Position numbers and translations under genes: made by a program. This document shows positions 1 through 5,394 of a DNA stretch of 5,394 nucleotides, one piece after another. The stretch lies in the NCBI GenBank assembly GCA_003520025.1, contig DOVP01000003.1:1-5394 (forward strand), read 5' to 3'. The first letter of the stretch is position 1, and every line of letters begins with the position of its first letter. Source of the DNA: Phycisphaerales bacterium (GTDB lineage Bacteria > Planctomycetota > Phycisphaerae > Phycisphaerales > SM1A02). The notes beneath the pieces were generated by a model. The model did no database searches and was not told the DNA's origin. It saw nothing but the letters and a program-made list of their open reading frames with translations.

Positions 1-1
1 C

Positions 2-85
2 ACCATCGACCACGAGGAAGCGGCGGTGGAGCCGAAGGCTCCGACCGCCGCGGACGAGTGGGCGATACAGGACTCGAACCTGTGA
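2..85 (+). CDS. Possible C-terminal tail of a protein gene entering from the left edge
   Basis: An open frame enters from the left edge and stops at a TGA at 83-85, giving 27 codons. The first 20 codons use G or C at the third position almost throughout, and the peptide is rich in Glu, Ala and Pro, as many soluble protein tails are. The last nine codons or so are antisense to the 3' half of the tRNA-Val gene. Against it, the antisense reading of the same bases is also open and equally GC-rich at third positions, and a strong hairpin covers 21-50. No function can be assigned. This is a possibility, not a firm call. Confidence 0.22.
   Translation, partial: TIDHEEAAVEPKAPTAADEWAIQDSNL
21..50 (-). 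terminator. Strong hairpin 3' of tRNA-Val, possible terminator
   Basis: Bases 21-33 pair with 37-42 and 44-50, giving a 13-bp GC-rich stem with a single unpaired base at 43. Read on the minus strand, the tip is C-UUCG-G, a very stable RNA tetraloop. It begins about nine bases past the 3' end of the tRNA on that strand, where a terminator or processing signal would be expected. The bases after it on the minus strand (CTTCCTC) are pyrimidine-rich but not a T-run, so it is not a textbook intrinsic terminator. It could instead be a chance palindrome in the tail of a neighbouring gene. Confidence 0.35.
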
Positions 86-132
86 CCTCACGGGTGTGAT
101 CCGTGCGTTCTAGCCAACTGAACTAATCGCCC
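59..132 (-). tRNA. tRNA-Val, anticodon CAC
   Basis: Read on the minus strand, the bases fold into a full cloverleaf: acceptor stem GGGCGAT/ATCGCCC (132-126 and 66-60), D-arm GTTC/GAAC with a nine-base loop containing GG, anticodon stem CACGG/CCGTG (105-101 and 93-89), loop ATCACAC, five-base variable region, and T-arm ACAGG/CCTGT with loop TTCGAGT. The anticodon at 98-96 is CAC, reading the valine codon GUG. The discriminator base at 59 is A, as in E. coli tRNA-Val, and CCA is not encoded, so it must be added by tRNA nucleotidyltransferase. The gene lies 28 bases downstream of tatA on the same strand. Confidence 0.97.
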
Positions 133-144
133 GGGGAACGACGC

Positions 145-150
145 AGTATA
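145..150 (-). promoter_or_regulatory. Possible -10 box for tRNA-Val
   Basis: The gap between the tatA stop and the tRNA contains TATACT on the minus strand, one mismatch from the sigma-70 -10 consensus TATAAT. It ends 12 bases before the first base of the tRNA, so transcription would begin about five or six bases upstream of the mature 5' end, a usual arrangement for tRNA genes. The bases after the box are GC-rich (GCGTCG). I find no convincing -35 element at 16-18 bases upstream, where the end of tatA lies. Read-through from tatA remains the alternative. Confidence 0.42.
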
Positions 151-160
151 TGAGCGAGGC

Positions 161-469
161 TCAGGAACCGGCCTCATCGTGGCGAGACGGCATCTCCTCG
201 ACCGCCGGCGTGGATTCGACCCGCTTCTCTGCCTCATCGGTCAACTGTGCGGGCTCGTCTACGGCCGGACGCGAAGACTCGTCGTCGATTTCCTCGTGAA
301 TACCCTTCACGCCACGTTTGAATTCGACAATGCTCTTTCCGATGCTGCGGCCAACCTCGGGAAGCCGCCTTCCGAAGATCAGCAGGCCGATGATCAAAAT
401 GACGACCCACTCCCCGCCGTGGGGCAGTCCGAAGGCCAGCAGGACCGTGTCGATAGGTGTGTCAGTCAT
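161..469 (-). CDS. tatA: Sec-independent protein translocase subunit TatA (TatA/E type)
   Basis: The product has 102 residues and is a TatA/TatE-type component of the twin-arginine translocase, which moves folded proteins with RR signal peptides across the cytoplasmic membrane. A short N-terminus leads into one membrane helix at about 19-33 (GGEWVVILIIGLLIFG). The conserved FG hinge (32-33), the motif RRLPEVGRSIGKSI and an amphipathic helix with the conserved Phe50 in EFKRG follow. The tail from about 60 onward is acidic and probably disordered. The frame is open upstream to an ATG at 610, but the added residues have no family match. The ATG at 469 starts just before the membrane helix and has GGAGA at 482-478, eight bases away. 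TatA is favoured over TatB because of the short acidic tail and the FKRG pattern. No tatB or tatC is visible here. Confidence 0.9.
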   Translation of the reverse strand: MTDTPIDTVLLAFGLPHGGEWVVILIIGLLIFGRRLPEVGRSIGKSIVEFKRGVKGIHEEIDDESSRPAVDEPAQLTDEAEKRVESTPAVEEMPSRHDEAGS

Positions 470-470
470 G

Positions 471-500
471 GGAGGGGTCTCCGGGGGAGGGGTCTCCGGG
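471..500 (-). repeat. Exact 15-bp tandem duplication in the tatA leader
   Basis: Bases 471-485 and 486-500 are identical (GGAGGGGTCTCCGGG on the plus strand) and directly adjacent. On the minus strand each copy carries CCGGAGA. The copy nearest the gene places GGAGA eight bases before the tatA ATG, so this unit includes the likely ribosome-binding site and the other is a second, more distant copy. In the extended upstream reading frame the units encode the repeated residues PETPP, with no sign that they are translated. Confidence 0.85.
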
Positions 501-654
501 TCGCATTGCCTGCTGGCAGTGTACCCTCCGCTGAGATCTGAAGTCGTTTTTTTGCAGCCCTGTGCTGTGCCGGAAGTGCTCATCCGGTCGATGCAATGTG
601 GTACGGCCACCCCACTTCGCCCTTCGGCCCAAGCCCCGGAATGGAGTCCGGACC

Positions 655-1914
655 ATGACCATGAAAGCCCGATTCGGAACCCTGCTCGTCGCCTCTCTCG
701 CCGCCATCGGCTGCCAGCAACAGCAGGTTGAAACCCCGGCCACGACCCACGGCACGAAGTACGCCAGACCGCTCCCTGCCGGACAATCGCCGCTGCGGCG
801 GGTCATCGATCCGCAGCGGATCACGGCCATTGATCGGGCGTGGGAGGACAAGGATCTCTTCCTGCGAGATGCGGCCGACGAGTCGATCGCGTGGTTCGAC
901 AAGCCGTCGACGCTGCAGTGGTTTCCGTGCTGCGACATCGATCACGATCAGGCCCGCGCCAGCGTCGTGGCATTCCGAGACTTGTGCGAGACGTCGCCAA
1001 ATGTAGAGGCCTTTCGCGGCGACCTGCTTCGCCGATTTGATGTCTACGAGTCAATCGGCTGCGACGATGACGGAACGGTGCTGTTCACCGCCTACTGCTC
1101 CCCCACCTTCCGCGCCAGCCGCACGCGACACACCGGTTTCGAATCACCGCTCTACGGCAGACCCGCCGATCTGATCACGCATCCGAAATCGGGTGAGCCG
1201 CTCGGACGCCGCCGAGCGGACGGTGGAATTGACCCATGGCCTTCCCGCGGCGAGATCGAACGCACCGGCATGCTCGATGGCACCGAAGTCGTCTGGCTTG
1301 AGAACCCGCTCGACGCCTACATCGTGCACATCAACGGATCGGCCAAACTCCTCATGGATGACGGCAGCACGATGTACCTCGGATATGCCGGGAAAACCGA
1401 CCGTCCCTACGCCAGTCTCGGCAAGACGCTGACCGACCGCGGTTTGATCTCCGAGGGCGAAGCCAGCCTTCAGAAGATTCGACGCCTCTGGCGAACGCAT
1501 CCCGCCGCAGTCAAAGATGCCATGCATGCCAATGAATCGTTTGTGTTCTTCCAGGAGTACGACGGTGGCTCCTGGCCTGCCGGCTCACTCGGATTTCCCG
1601 TTACGTCACGACGTTCGGTCGCCACCGACAAGCAGATCTTCCCACGTGGCGGAGTCGTGCTTGTTGATACGACCGCCGCCCGCTTTGCGGGTGATCCGGA
1701 CCCGTTCAGCCAGTTCATGTTTGACCAAGACACCGGCGGTGCTATTCGCGCACCCGGACGGGCCGATCTCTACCTCGGCGCTGGACCAATGGCCGAACTG
1801 CTGGCCGGACAACAGAAGAACGAAGGACATCTGTACTACTTCTTTCTCAAACCCCCGGAAGTTGTCAAGACCAACCAAGGCTGGCAGGGGCCGAGTTCAC
1901 TCGCCTCCCACTGA
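655..1914 (+). CDS. mltA: Membrane-bound lytic murein transglycosylase A (MltA family lipoprotein)
   Basis: The product has 419 residues, somewhat longer than E. coli MltA. It should cleave the glycan strands of peptidoglycan between MurNAc and GlcNAc, forming 1,6-anhydroMurNAc ends, from a lipid anchor in the envelope. The N-terminus is a lipoprotein signal peptide (KAR, hydrophobic core, AIGC), giving Cys20 as the lipidated residue followed by four Gln. The MltA core begins near 144 with AYCSPTFRASRTRH and SPLYGRP, then SRGEIERTGMLDG (about 197-209), LDAYIVHINGS (219-229) and GYAGKTDRPYASLGKTLTDRG (243-263). The C-terminal 3D domain has QDTGGAIR (358-365) and RADLY, with Asp338, Asp359 and Asp371 as the conserved aspartates, one of which should be the catalytic acid. 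The start at 655 has GGAG at 643-646, eight bases upstream; an ATG at 661 is a second candidate. The frame is open further upstream, but that would bury the signal peptide. The 3' end overlaps the convergent decarboxylase gene. Confidence 0.93.
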   Translation: MTMKARFGTLLVASLAAIGCQQQQVETPATTHGTKYARPLPAGQSPLRRVIDPQRITAIDRAWEDKDLFLRDAADESIAWFDKPSTLQWFPCCDIDHDQARASVVAFRDLCETSPNVEAFRGDLLRRFDVYESIGCDDDGTVLFTAYCSPTFRASRTRHTGFESPLYGRPADLITHPKSGEPLGRRRADGGIDPWPSRGEIERTGMLDGTEVVWLENPLDAYIVHINGSAKLLMDDGSTMYLGYAGKTDRPYASLGKTLTDRGLISEGEASLQKIRRLWRTHPAAVKDAMHANESFVFFQEYDGGSWPAGSLGFPVTSRRSVATDKQIFPRGGVVLVDTTAARFAGDPDPFSQFMFDQDTGGAIRAPGRADLYLGAGPMAELLAGQQKNEGHLYYFFLKPPEVVKTNQGWQGPSSLASH

Positions 1915-3831
1915 AGTCTCGGGCCAGCCAAGAAAAGGTGGCCACGCTCGAACAGGCTCGAGTTCATTTGGACTGGCATCCTTGGTTCTCGCGTCGATCA
2001 CGCAGACATCGCCGCGCACCGACACGTCTCGCATTGGATCAAAGCCCGCGAGCAGATGGAACCACACATGCAACCGGTTGTGAAGGTCGATGCCCTCGTC
2101 GAGCACCATCACCAGTCCGTTCCATCCATCGAAGGCAGCATGCACCGATTCGACGTTTCCACGCATTGAGATGATTGCACACCGGCCCGCCCCCCACTCC
2201 GGCATCGCCGCACCGGGGAATGCCTGCGGCATCGTGACGAAATCCCGAAGCTGTGGCTCGCCACCATCGCCCTCGCCCTCCCAGTGCGATGTGGCATCAA
2301 AGCCGATTTTGCCGCCCGCCCCGCGACGTGCTGCGGCGTGATCGAGGATGTCCAGCGGTCCCCGCGTCAATTCGACGTCACGGGCGAAGTCCACATGCTT
2401 GAACATCGCCCGAAGCACGGCTTCTTGATCGTGCACATTCACTTCGTCCGCATCGACGACGAGTACACACTTGGTCCACGCCATCTGCCCGGCACCCCAC
2501 ACCGCGTGCATGATGCGGCGAGCCTGAAGCGGATAGGACTTGTGAATGCCGAGCACCGCCCAATTGTGGAAGCAGCCCGCCATCGGCAGGTCGTAATCGA
2601 CCAGATCCGGGATGAGTGTCTGCAGCAGCGGCAGGAAGATCCGCTCGGTCGCCTTGCCGAGCCAGTTGTCCTCCTGCGGCGGTGGTCCCACGACGGTCGC
2701 GGGGAAGATGGCGTTGGTGCGGTGCGTAATCGCAGTCACATCGGTGATTGGATAACGATCGGGCAGCGAGTAGTAGCCGGTGTGGTCGCCGAAAGGCCCT
2801 TCAAGCACCGCCCCAGGACCGAGCGGGTCGCCCCCTTGCGGATCCCAACCACACGCGCCCGCATCGGTGCGAACGAACCCTTCGATCACGATCTCCGAAT
2901 TGGCTGGCACTCGAAGCGGCACCGTCTTCGCCGCCACCATTGGAATGCCCCGCCCTTCAAGGAAACCCGCCATCAGTAACTCACTCACGCCCGGTGGCAG
3001 CGGCGCGGTCGCCGCGTAGGGCAGCACCGGCTCGCCGCCGAAGCAGATGGCAATCGGCATCGGCTCGCCGATTTCCTTCCAACTTCGCCAGTGGGCGGCC
3101 CCGTCGTGATGGATGTGCCAGTGCATGGCGAGCGTCGTCGGGCCGAGCAACTGGGCGCGGTACATGCCGATGTTGTGGCTCTGTGGTCTGGCCTTCCCGC
3201 GATCTCGCGCGTGAATCGTGTGCATGCCCGCAAGGGTGATGTAGCGGCCGTCACCTCCGGCCGTGCCGGCTTGCTCGGCGTCCATGGGCCAGCCGACCGC
3301 GGCCGGATCGCCATCGAGCGGCCAGCACTTGATCAGGGGAAGCCGCCGCAGATCGACCGCGTCGTCGCTGCTCATCCGCACGACTTCCTGACACACGCCG
3401 CGGCGAACGGTCTTCGGCGGCACCTTCAGCAGCGGGATGAGCTTCCGTCCCTTCGCCACCAAATCACGCAGCCCGCCGGGGGGTTCCATTCTGGTCAACG
3501 CCGCGACCTTCGACGCCAAGCCTTCGAGTCCGTCTTCGTCGCATCGCAGCGCACGCTCGATGCGGCTGTAGGAGCCGAACAGATTGATCGCCAATGGGAA
3601 GTCGCAGCCTTCGACCTGCTCGAAGAGCAACGCTCGCCCGCCGAGCGCCGCAAGATCAGGATCAAACCGGATGGCCGAGTCACTAGAACACGCCGCCGGC
3701 GCGATCGACTCCGCAACGGCCCGAGCAGCGATTTCAAGGAGTGCTGACACCGGTTCGCTGATGCGGGTCAACTCACCACACGCCTCAAGTTCGCTCACAA
3801 AACTCGCCAATGTCCTTCGGGAAGAAGCCAT
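1897..3831 (-). CDS. ubiD: UbiD-family decarboxylase, long form (probable quinone biosynthesis)
   Basis: The product has 644 residues, against about 500 for E. coli UbiD. The family uses prenylated FMN and a divalent metal to remove carboxyl groups from aromatic or unsaturated acids, in ubiquinone or menaquinone synthesis among others. The family's functional residues appear present: NIGMYR with Asn220 (metal) and Arg225 (catalytic), His241 (metal), EIVIEG with Glu317 (metal), and EGPFGDHTGYY with Glu344 and Asp349 (catalytic). GGKIGFDATSHW (507-517) is the usual end of the core. Compared with E. coli there is an insert between Glu317 and Glu344 and about 125 extra C-terminal residues. The start at 3831 matches the family N-terminus (residues 8-24), but no good Shine-Dalgarno precedes it; an ATG at 3891 would add 20 residues that do not look conserved. 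No ubiX-type prenyltransferase lies in the window. The physiological substrate is inferred, with menaquinone synthesis more likely if the host is a planctomycete. Confidence 0.9.
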   Translation of the reverse strand: MASSRRTLASFVSELEACGELTRISEPVSALLEIAARAVAESIAPAACSSDSAIRFDPDLAALGGRALLFEQVEGCDFPLAINLFGSYSRIERALRCDEDGLEGLASKVAALTRMEPPGGLRDLVAKGRKLIPLLKVPPKTVRRGVCQEVVRMSSDDAVDLRRLPLIKCWPLDGDPAAVGWPMDAEQAGTAGGDGRYITLAGMHTIHARDRGKARPQSHNIGMYRAQLLGPTTLAMHWHIHHDGAAHWRSWKEIGEPMPIAICFGGEPVLPYAATAPLPPGVSELLMAGFLEGRGIPMVAAKTVPLRVPANSEIVIEGFVRTDAGACGWDPQGGDPLGPGAVLEGPFGDHTGYYSLPDRYPITDVTAITHRTNAIFPATVVGPPPQEDNWLGKATERIFLPLLQTLIPDLVDYDLPMAGCFHNWAVLGIHKSYPLQARRIMHAVWGAGQMAWTKCVLVVDADEVNVHDQEAVLRAMFKHVDFARDVELTRGPLDILDHAAARRGAGGKIGFDATSHWEGEGDGGEPQLRDFVTMPQAFPGAAMPEWGAGRCAIISMRGNVESVHAAFDGWNGLVMVLDEGIDLHNRLHVWFHLLAGFDPMRDVSVRGDVCVIDARTKDASPNELEPVRAWPPFLGWPETSVGGE

Positions 3832-3867
3832 GGCGAAAGGATAGTCGGTGATACCATCGCCCCGCAC

Positions 3868-4812
3868 ATGCCCGCCGCCATCGAGATCCATGATGTTCAC
3901 AAGACTTTCCGAAAGAAAGTTCGGGCGCTGCGTGGAGTGTCGATGCGAGTCGATCCGGGCCAGATCTTCTGCCTGCTCGGCCCCAACGGCGCGGGCAAGT
4001 CGACGCTCGTCAAGGTCCTCATGACGGTCATTCGCGCCTCCCGCATCTCGGGCACCATGCTCGGGATGCCGATTGGCCACAAGCCAACACTTCGCCGCAT
4101 CGGATACCTGCCAGAGCACCACCGTTTCCCGCCATTCATGACAGGTGAGCAGGCGCTGCACTTCTATGGCGGGTTGTCTGGCATGCGGCGACATAATCGG
4201 CGAATGCGAATCGATGCCATGCTCGACCTCGTCGGCATGTCCGATTGGCGAAAGCACCGCGTTGGCACCTTTTCCAAGGGCATGCAGCAACGCATCGGAC
4301 TGGCACAGGCCCTGCTGCACGACCCGGAACTGCTGCTTCTCGATGAACCGACCGACGGTGTGGATCCTGTAGGCCGCCGTGAGATCCGCGATCTGCTCAT
4401 CCATCTGCGGAACGAGGGACGCAGCATCCTGGTGAACAGCCACATCCTGAGCGAACTTGAGACGATCTGCGATCAACTGGCGGTTGTCGTCAAAGGCCGC
4501 GTGTCGCTTGAGGGCACCATTGACGAACTGACCAGCGGGCGGCGGCGGTGGGTCGTTTCCTACGAAGGAAGCGGCCCGGAATGGACGGATGAGCAGATCA
4601 GGCAGGATGGTCGAGCGACACAGGTCATTCTTCCGGGCGCTTCGGCCGAGAATGTGCAGCCCGTCATTGACCGCATTCGTTCCGCAGGCTGCGTCGTCAC
4701 TGATGTCAGCGAAGTCCGTGAATCACTTGAAGACCTCTTCATGCGAGCGTTGGAACTGGCAAGCGATGATGATGCAGGCACCCCCGGTGGACACAAGGGA
4801 ACCGCCACATGA
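3868..4812 (+). CDS. ABC transporter ATP-binding protein (ABC-2 exporter type)
   Basis: The product has 314 residues and is a single nucleotide-binding domain that powers a membrane permease from the cytoplasmic side. Motifs in order: Walker A GPNGAGKST (38-46), Q-loop region GYLPEHHRF (79-87) with Glu83 where Gln is often found, signature FSKGMQQR (135-142), Walker B LLLLDEP (155-161), D-loop GVDP (164-167) and switch His192 in SHILSE. After about 225 comes a small C-terminal domain like those on CcmA/NatA-type exporters (DUF4162-like), ending in the typical VRESLEDLFMRAL. The gene overlaps the permease start as ATGA, so the two are coupled. No clear Shine-Dalgarno precedes the ATG at 3868, and it stands only 36 bp from the divergent decarboxylase gene. 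The substrate cannot be told from sequence. Confidence 0.95.
   Translation: MPAAIEIHDVHKTFRKKVRALRGVSMRVDPGQIFCLLGPNGAGKSTLVKVLMTVIRASRISGTMLGMPIGHKPTLRRIGYLPEHHRFPPFMTGEQALHFYGGLSGMRRHNRRMRIDAMLDLVGMSDWRKHRVGTFSKGMQQRIGLAQALLHDPELLLLDEPTDGVDPVGRREIRDLLIHLRNEGRSILVNSHILSELETICDQLAVVVKGRVSLEGTIDELTSGRRRWVVSYEGSGPEWTDEQIRQDGRATQVILPGASAENVQPVIDRIRSAGCVVTDVSEVRESLEDLFMRALELASDDDAGTPGGHKGTAT
4795..4800 (+). promoter_or_regulatory. Ribosome-binding site of the permease gene
   Basis: AAGGGA lies inside the end of the ATPase gene, eight bases before the ATG at 4809. Together with the ATGA stop-start overlap it supports that start and coupled translation of the two subunits. Confidence 0.6.
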
Positions 4813-5394
4813 GCGTCTGGATTGCCATCCTCGCCATCCTGCGGGAATCATGGCTCACGCTGCAGGCGGAGAAGTTGTTCAAACTCGTGCTCGGCCTGAA
4901 TCTGCTGGTCATCGTGGCCTACGCTTCGATCGGGTTCGACGACACCGGGGTATCACTCTTCTTCGGGCTCTCGCACGTCGACAGCGAGTACGTCCATGCA
5001 GGTACTCCGCTTGCCAGAACGTTGTATCTCGGTATCTACTCGGCCTTCATCGTCAACCTCTGGCTTGCGTGGGCTGCATCGATTCTGGCACTTATCTCCA
5101 CCTCGTCGATCTTTCCTTCCTTCCTCAAGGAGGGTGCCGTCGAACTGGTGATGAGCAGGCCGACTCGACGCGCCACGATCTTCTTCGTGAAGTACATCGG
5201 AGGATTGCTCTTTGTGGCAGTTCAGGTGGGCATCTTCACCATTGGCGCCTTCCTCGCCGCGGGATGGCGAATCGATGTGTGGGATCCAATGATCTTTCTG
5301 GCCATCCCACTGGTAACGCTGTTCTACAGTTATTTGTTCTGCATCAACGTGCTGGCCGGCATCATCACCAGATCGACCTTGACTGCCCTGCTCG
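4809..5394 (+). CDS. ABC-2 type transporter permease subunit, N-terminal part
   Basis: The frame starts at the ATG of the ATGA overlap with the ATPase gene and is open for 195 codons to the window edge, so the C-terminus is missing. It begins MSVWIAILAILRESWLTLQA, with a first membrane helix at about 23-41. Further membrane segments are at about 72-97, 129-151 and 161-185. Between the second and third lies FLKEGAVELVMSRPTRR (105-121), a cytoplasmic motif typical of ABC-2 permeases of the COG1277-like kind, where the E-L-hydrophobic-SRP pattern is thought to contact the ATPase. A segment of about 30 residues (42-71) between helices 1 and 2 is probably outside the membrane. It should form the membrane channel of the exporter encoded with the upstream ATPase. 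Substrate unknown; the style recalls planctomycete permeases. Confidence 0.9.
   Translation, partial: MSVWIAILAILRESWLTLQAEKLFKLVLGLNLLVIVAYASIGFDDTGVSLFFGLSHVDSEYVHAGTPLARTLYLGIYSAFIVNLWLAWAASILALISTSSIFPSFLKEGAVELVMSRPTRRATIFFVKYIGGLLFVAVQVGIFTIGAFLAAGWRIDVWDPMIFLAIPLVTLFYSYLFCINVLAGIITRSTLTALL

Noticed and set aside
547..553. Run of seven T on the plus strand as an intrinsic terminator
   Set aside because: No stable hairpin precedes it, and it lies between two divergent genes where no plus-strand transcript is known to end.
470..610. Upstream extension of tatA to an ATG at 610
   Set aside because: The added 47 residues include the tandem-repeat PETPP units and no conserved feature; the start at 469 has a ribosome-binding site and the normal TatA N-terminus.
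562..654. Upstream extension of mltA to an ATG at 562
   Set aside because: It would put 31 residues in front of a clear lipoprotein signal peptide; the ATG at 655 has GGAG at the right distance.
470..654. Promoters in the tatA-mltA divergent spacer, such as TACACT on the minus strand at 523-518
   Set aside because: The -10-like box has no matching -35 at 16-19 bases, and I find no better pair on either strand. Promoters are presumably here but I cannot place them.
2284..2979. Plus-strand open frame of 231 codons inside the decarboxylase gene
   Set aside because: It is a shadow frame: His/Arg-rich, no recognisable domain, and fully antisense to conserved UbiD sequence.
3091..3747. Plus-strand open frame of 218 codons inside the decarboxylase gene
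   Set aside because: It is antisense to the conserved UbiD N-terminal half, with biased composition and no domain; an artefact of codon bias.
3832..4476. The decarboxylase frame stays open on the minus strand for another 215 codons, antisense across much of the ATPase gene
   Set aside because: The extra residues do not resemble any UbiD N-terminus. Open antisense frames are expected opposite GC-rich coding sequence, and the ATPase on the other strand is unmistakable.
1..5394. Mobile element, CRISPR array, phage, toxin-antitoxin or defence system
   Set aside because: No transposase, integrase, terminal inverted repeats, spaced repeats or defence-type domains are visible; nearly the whole window is covered by recognised housekeeping and transport genes.

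Overview
The window holds six real genes, one of them cut by the right edge, and possibly the tail of a seventh at the left edge. GC content is high (roughly 60%) and codon third positions are GC-rich. The signs point to a Gram-negative-type envelope: an MltA-family murein transglycosylase with a lipoprotein signal, a TatA-type protein, and an ABC-2 exporter. The permease and the long UbiD-type decarboxylase look most like planctomycete proteins, so Planctomycetota (perhaps Phycisphaerae) is my best guess. This rests on remembered sequence style, not on a search, and is only moderately supported.

Layout, left to right. Positions 59-132 (minus) are a complete tRNA-Val(CAC) without an encoded CCA, with a strong hairpin just beyond its 3' end. 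Immediately upstream of it on the same strand is tatA (161-469, minus). A 185-bp divergent spacer (470-654) containing an exact 15-bp tandem duplication separates tatA from mltA (655-1914, plus). mltA ends tail-to-tail with a 644-residue UbiD-family decarboxylase (1897-3831, minus); the two coding regions overlap by 18 bp. A 36-bp divergent gap then leads to an ABC transporter ATPase (3868-4812, plus). Its stop overlaps the start of an ABC-2 type permease (4809 to the edge, plus), so these two form a translationally coupled pair.

Functionally the genes are mostly independent housekeeping or envelope genes: protein export (TatA), cell-wall turnover (MltA), a prenylated-FMN decarboxylase probably for quinone synthesis (UbiD family), and an ABC exporter of unknown substrate. 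Only the ATPase and permease clearly work together. I see no transposon, CRISPR array, phage gene, toxin-antitoxin pair or defence system, and nothing that I can honestly call a new biological system. The most notable points are small-scale: the duplicated ribosome-binding segment before tatA, the -10-like box in the tatA-tRNA gap, the very tight gene packing, and an apparent internal repeat in the extended C-terminus of the decarboxylase.
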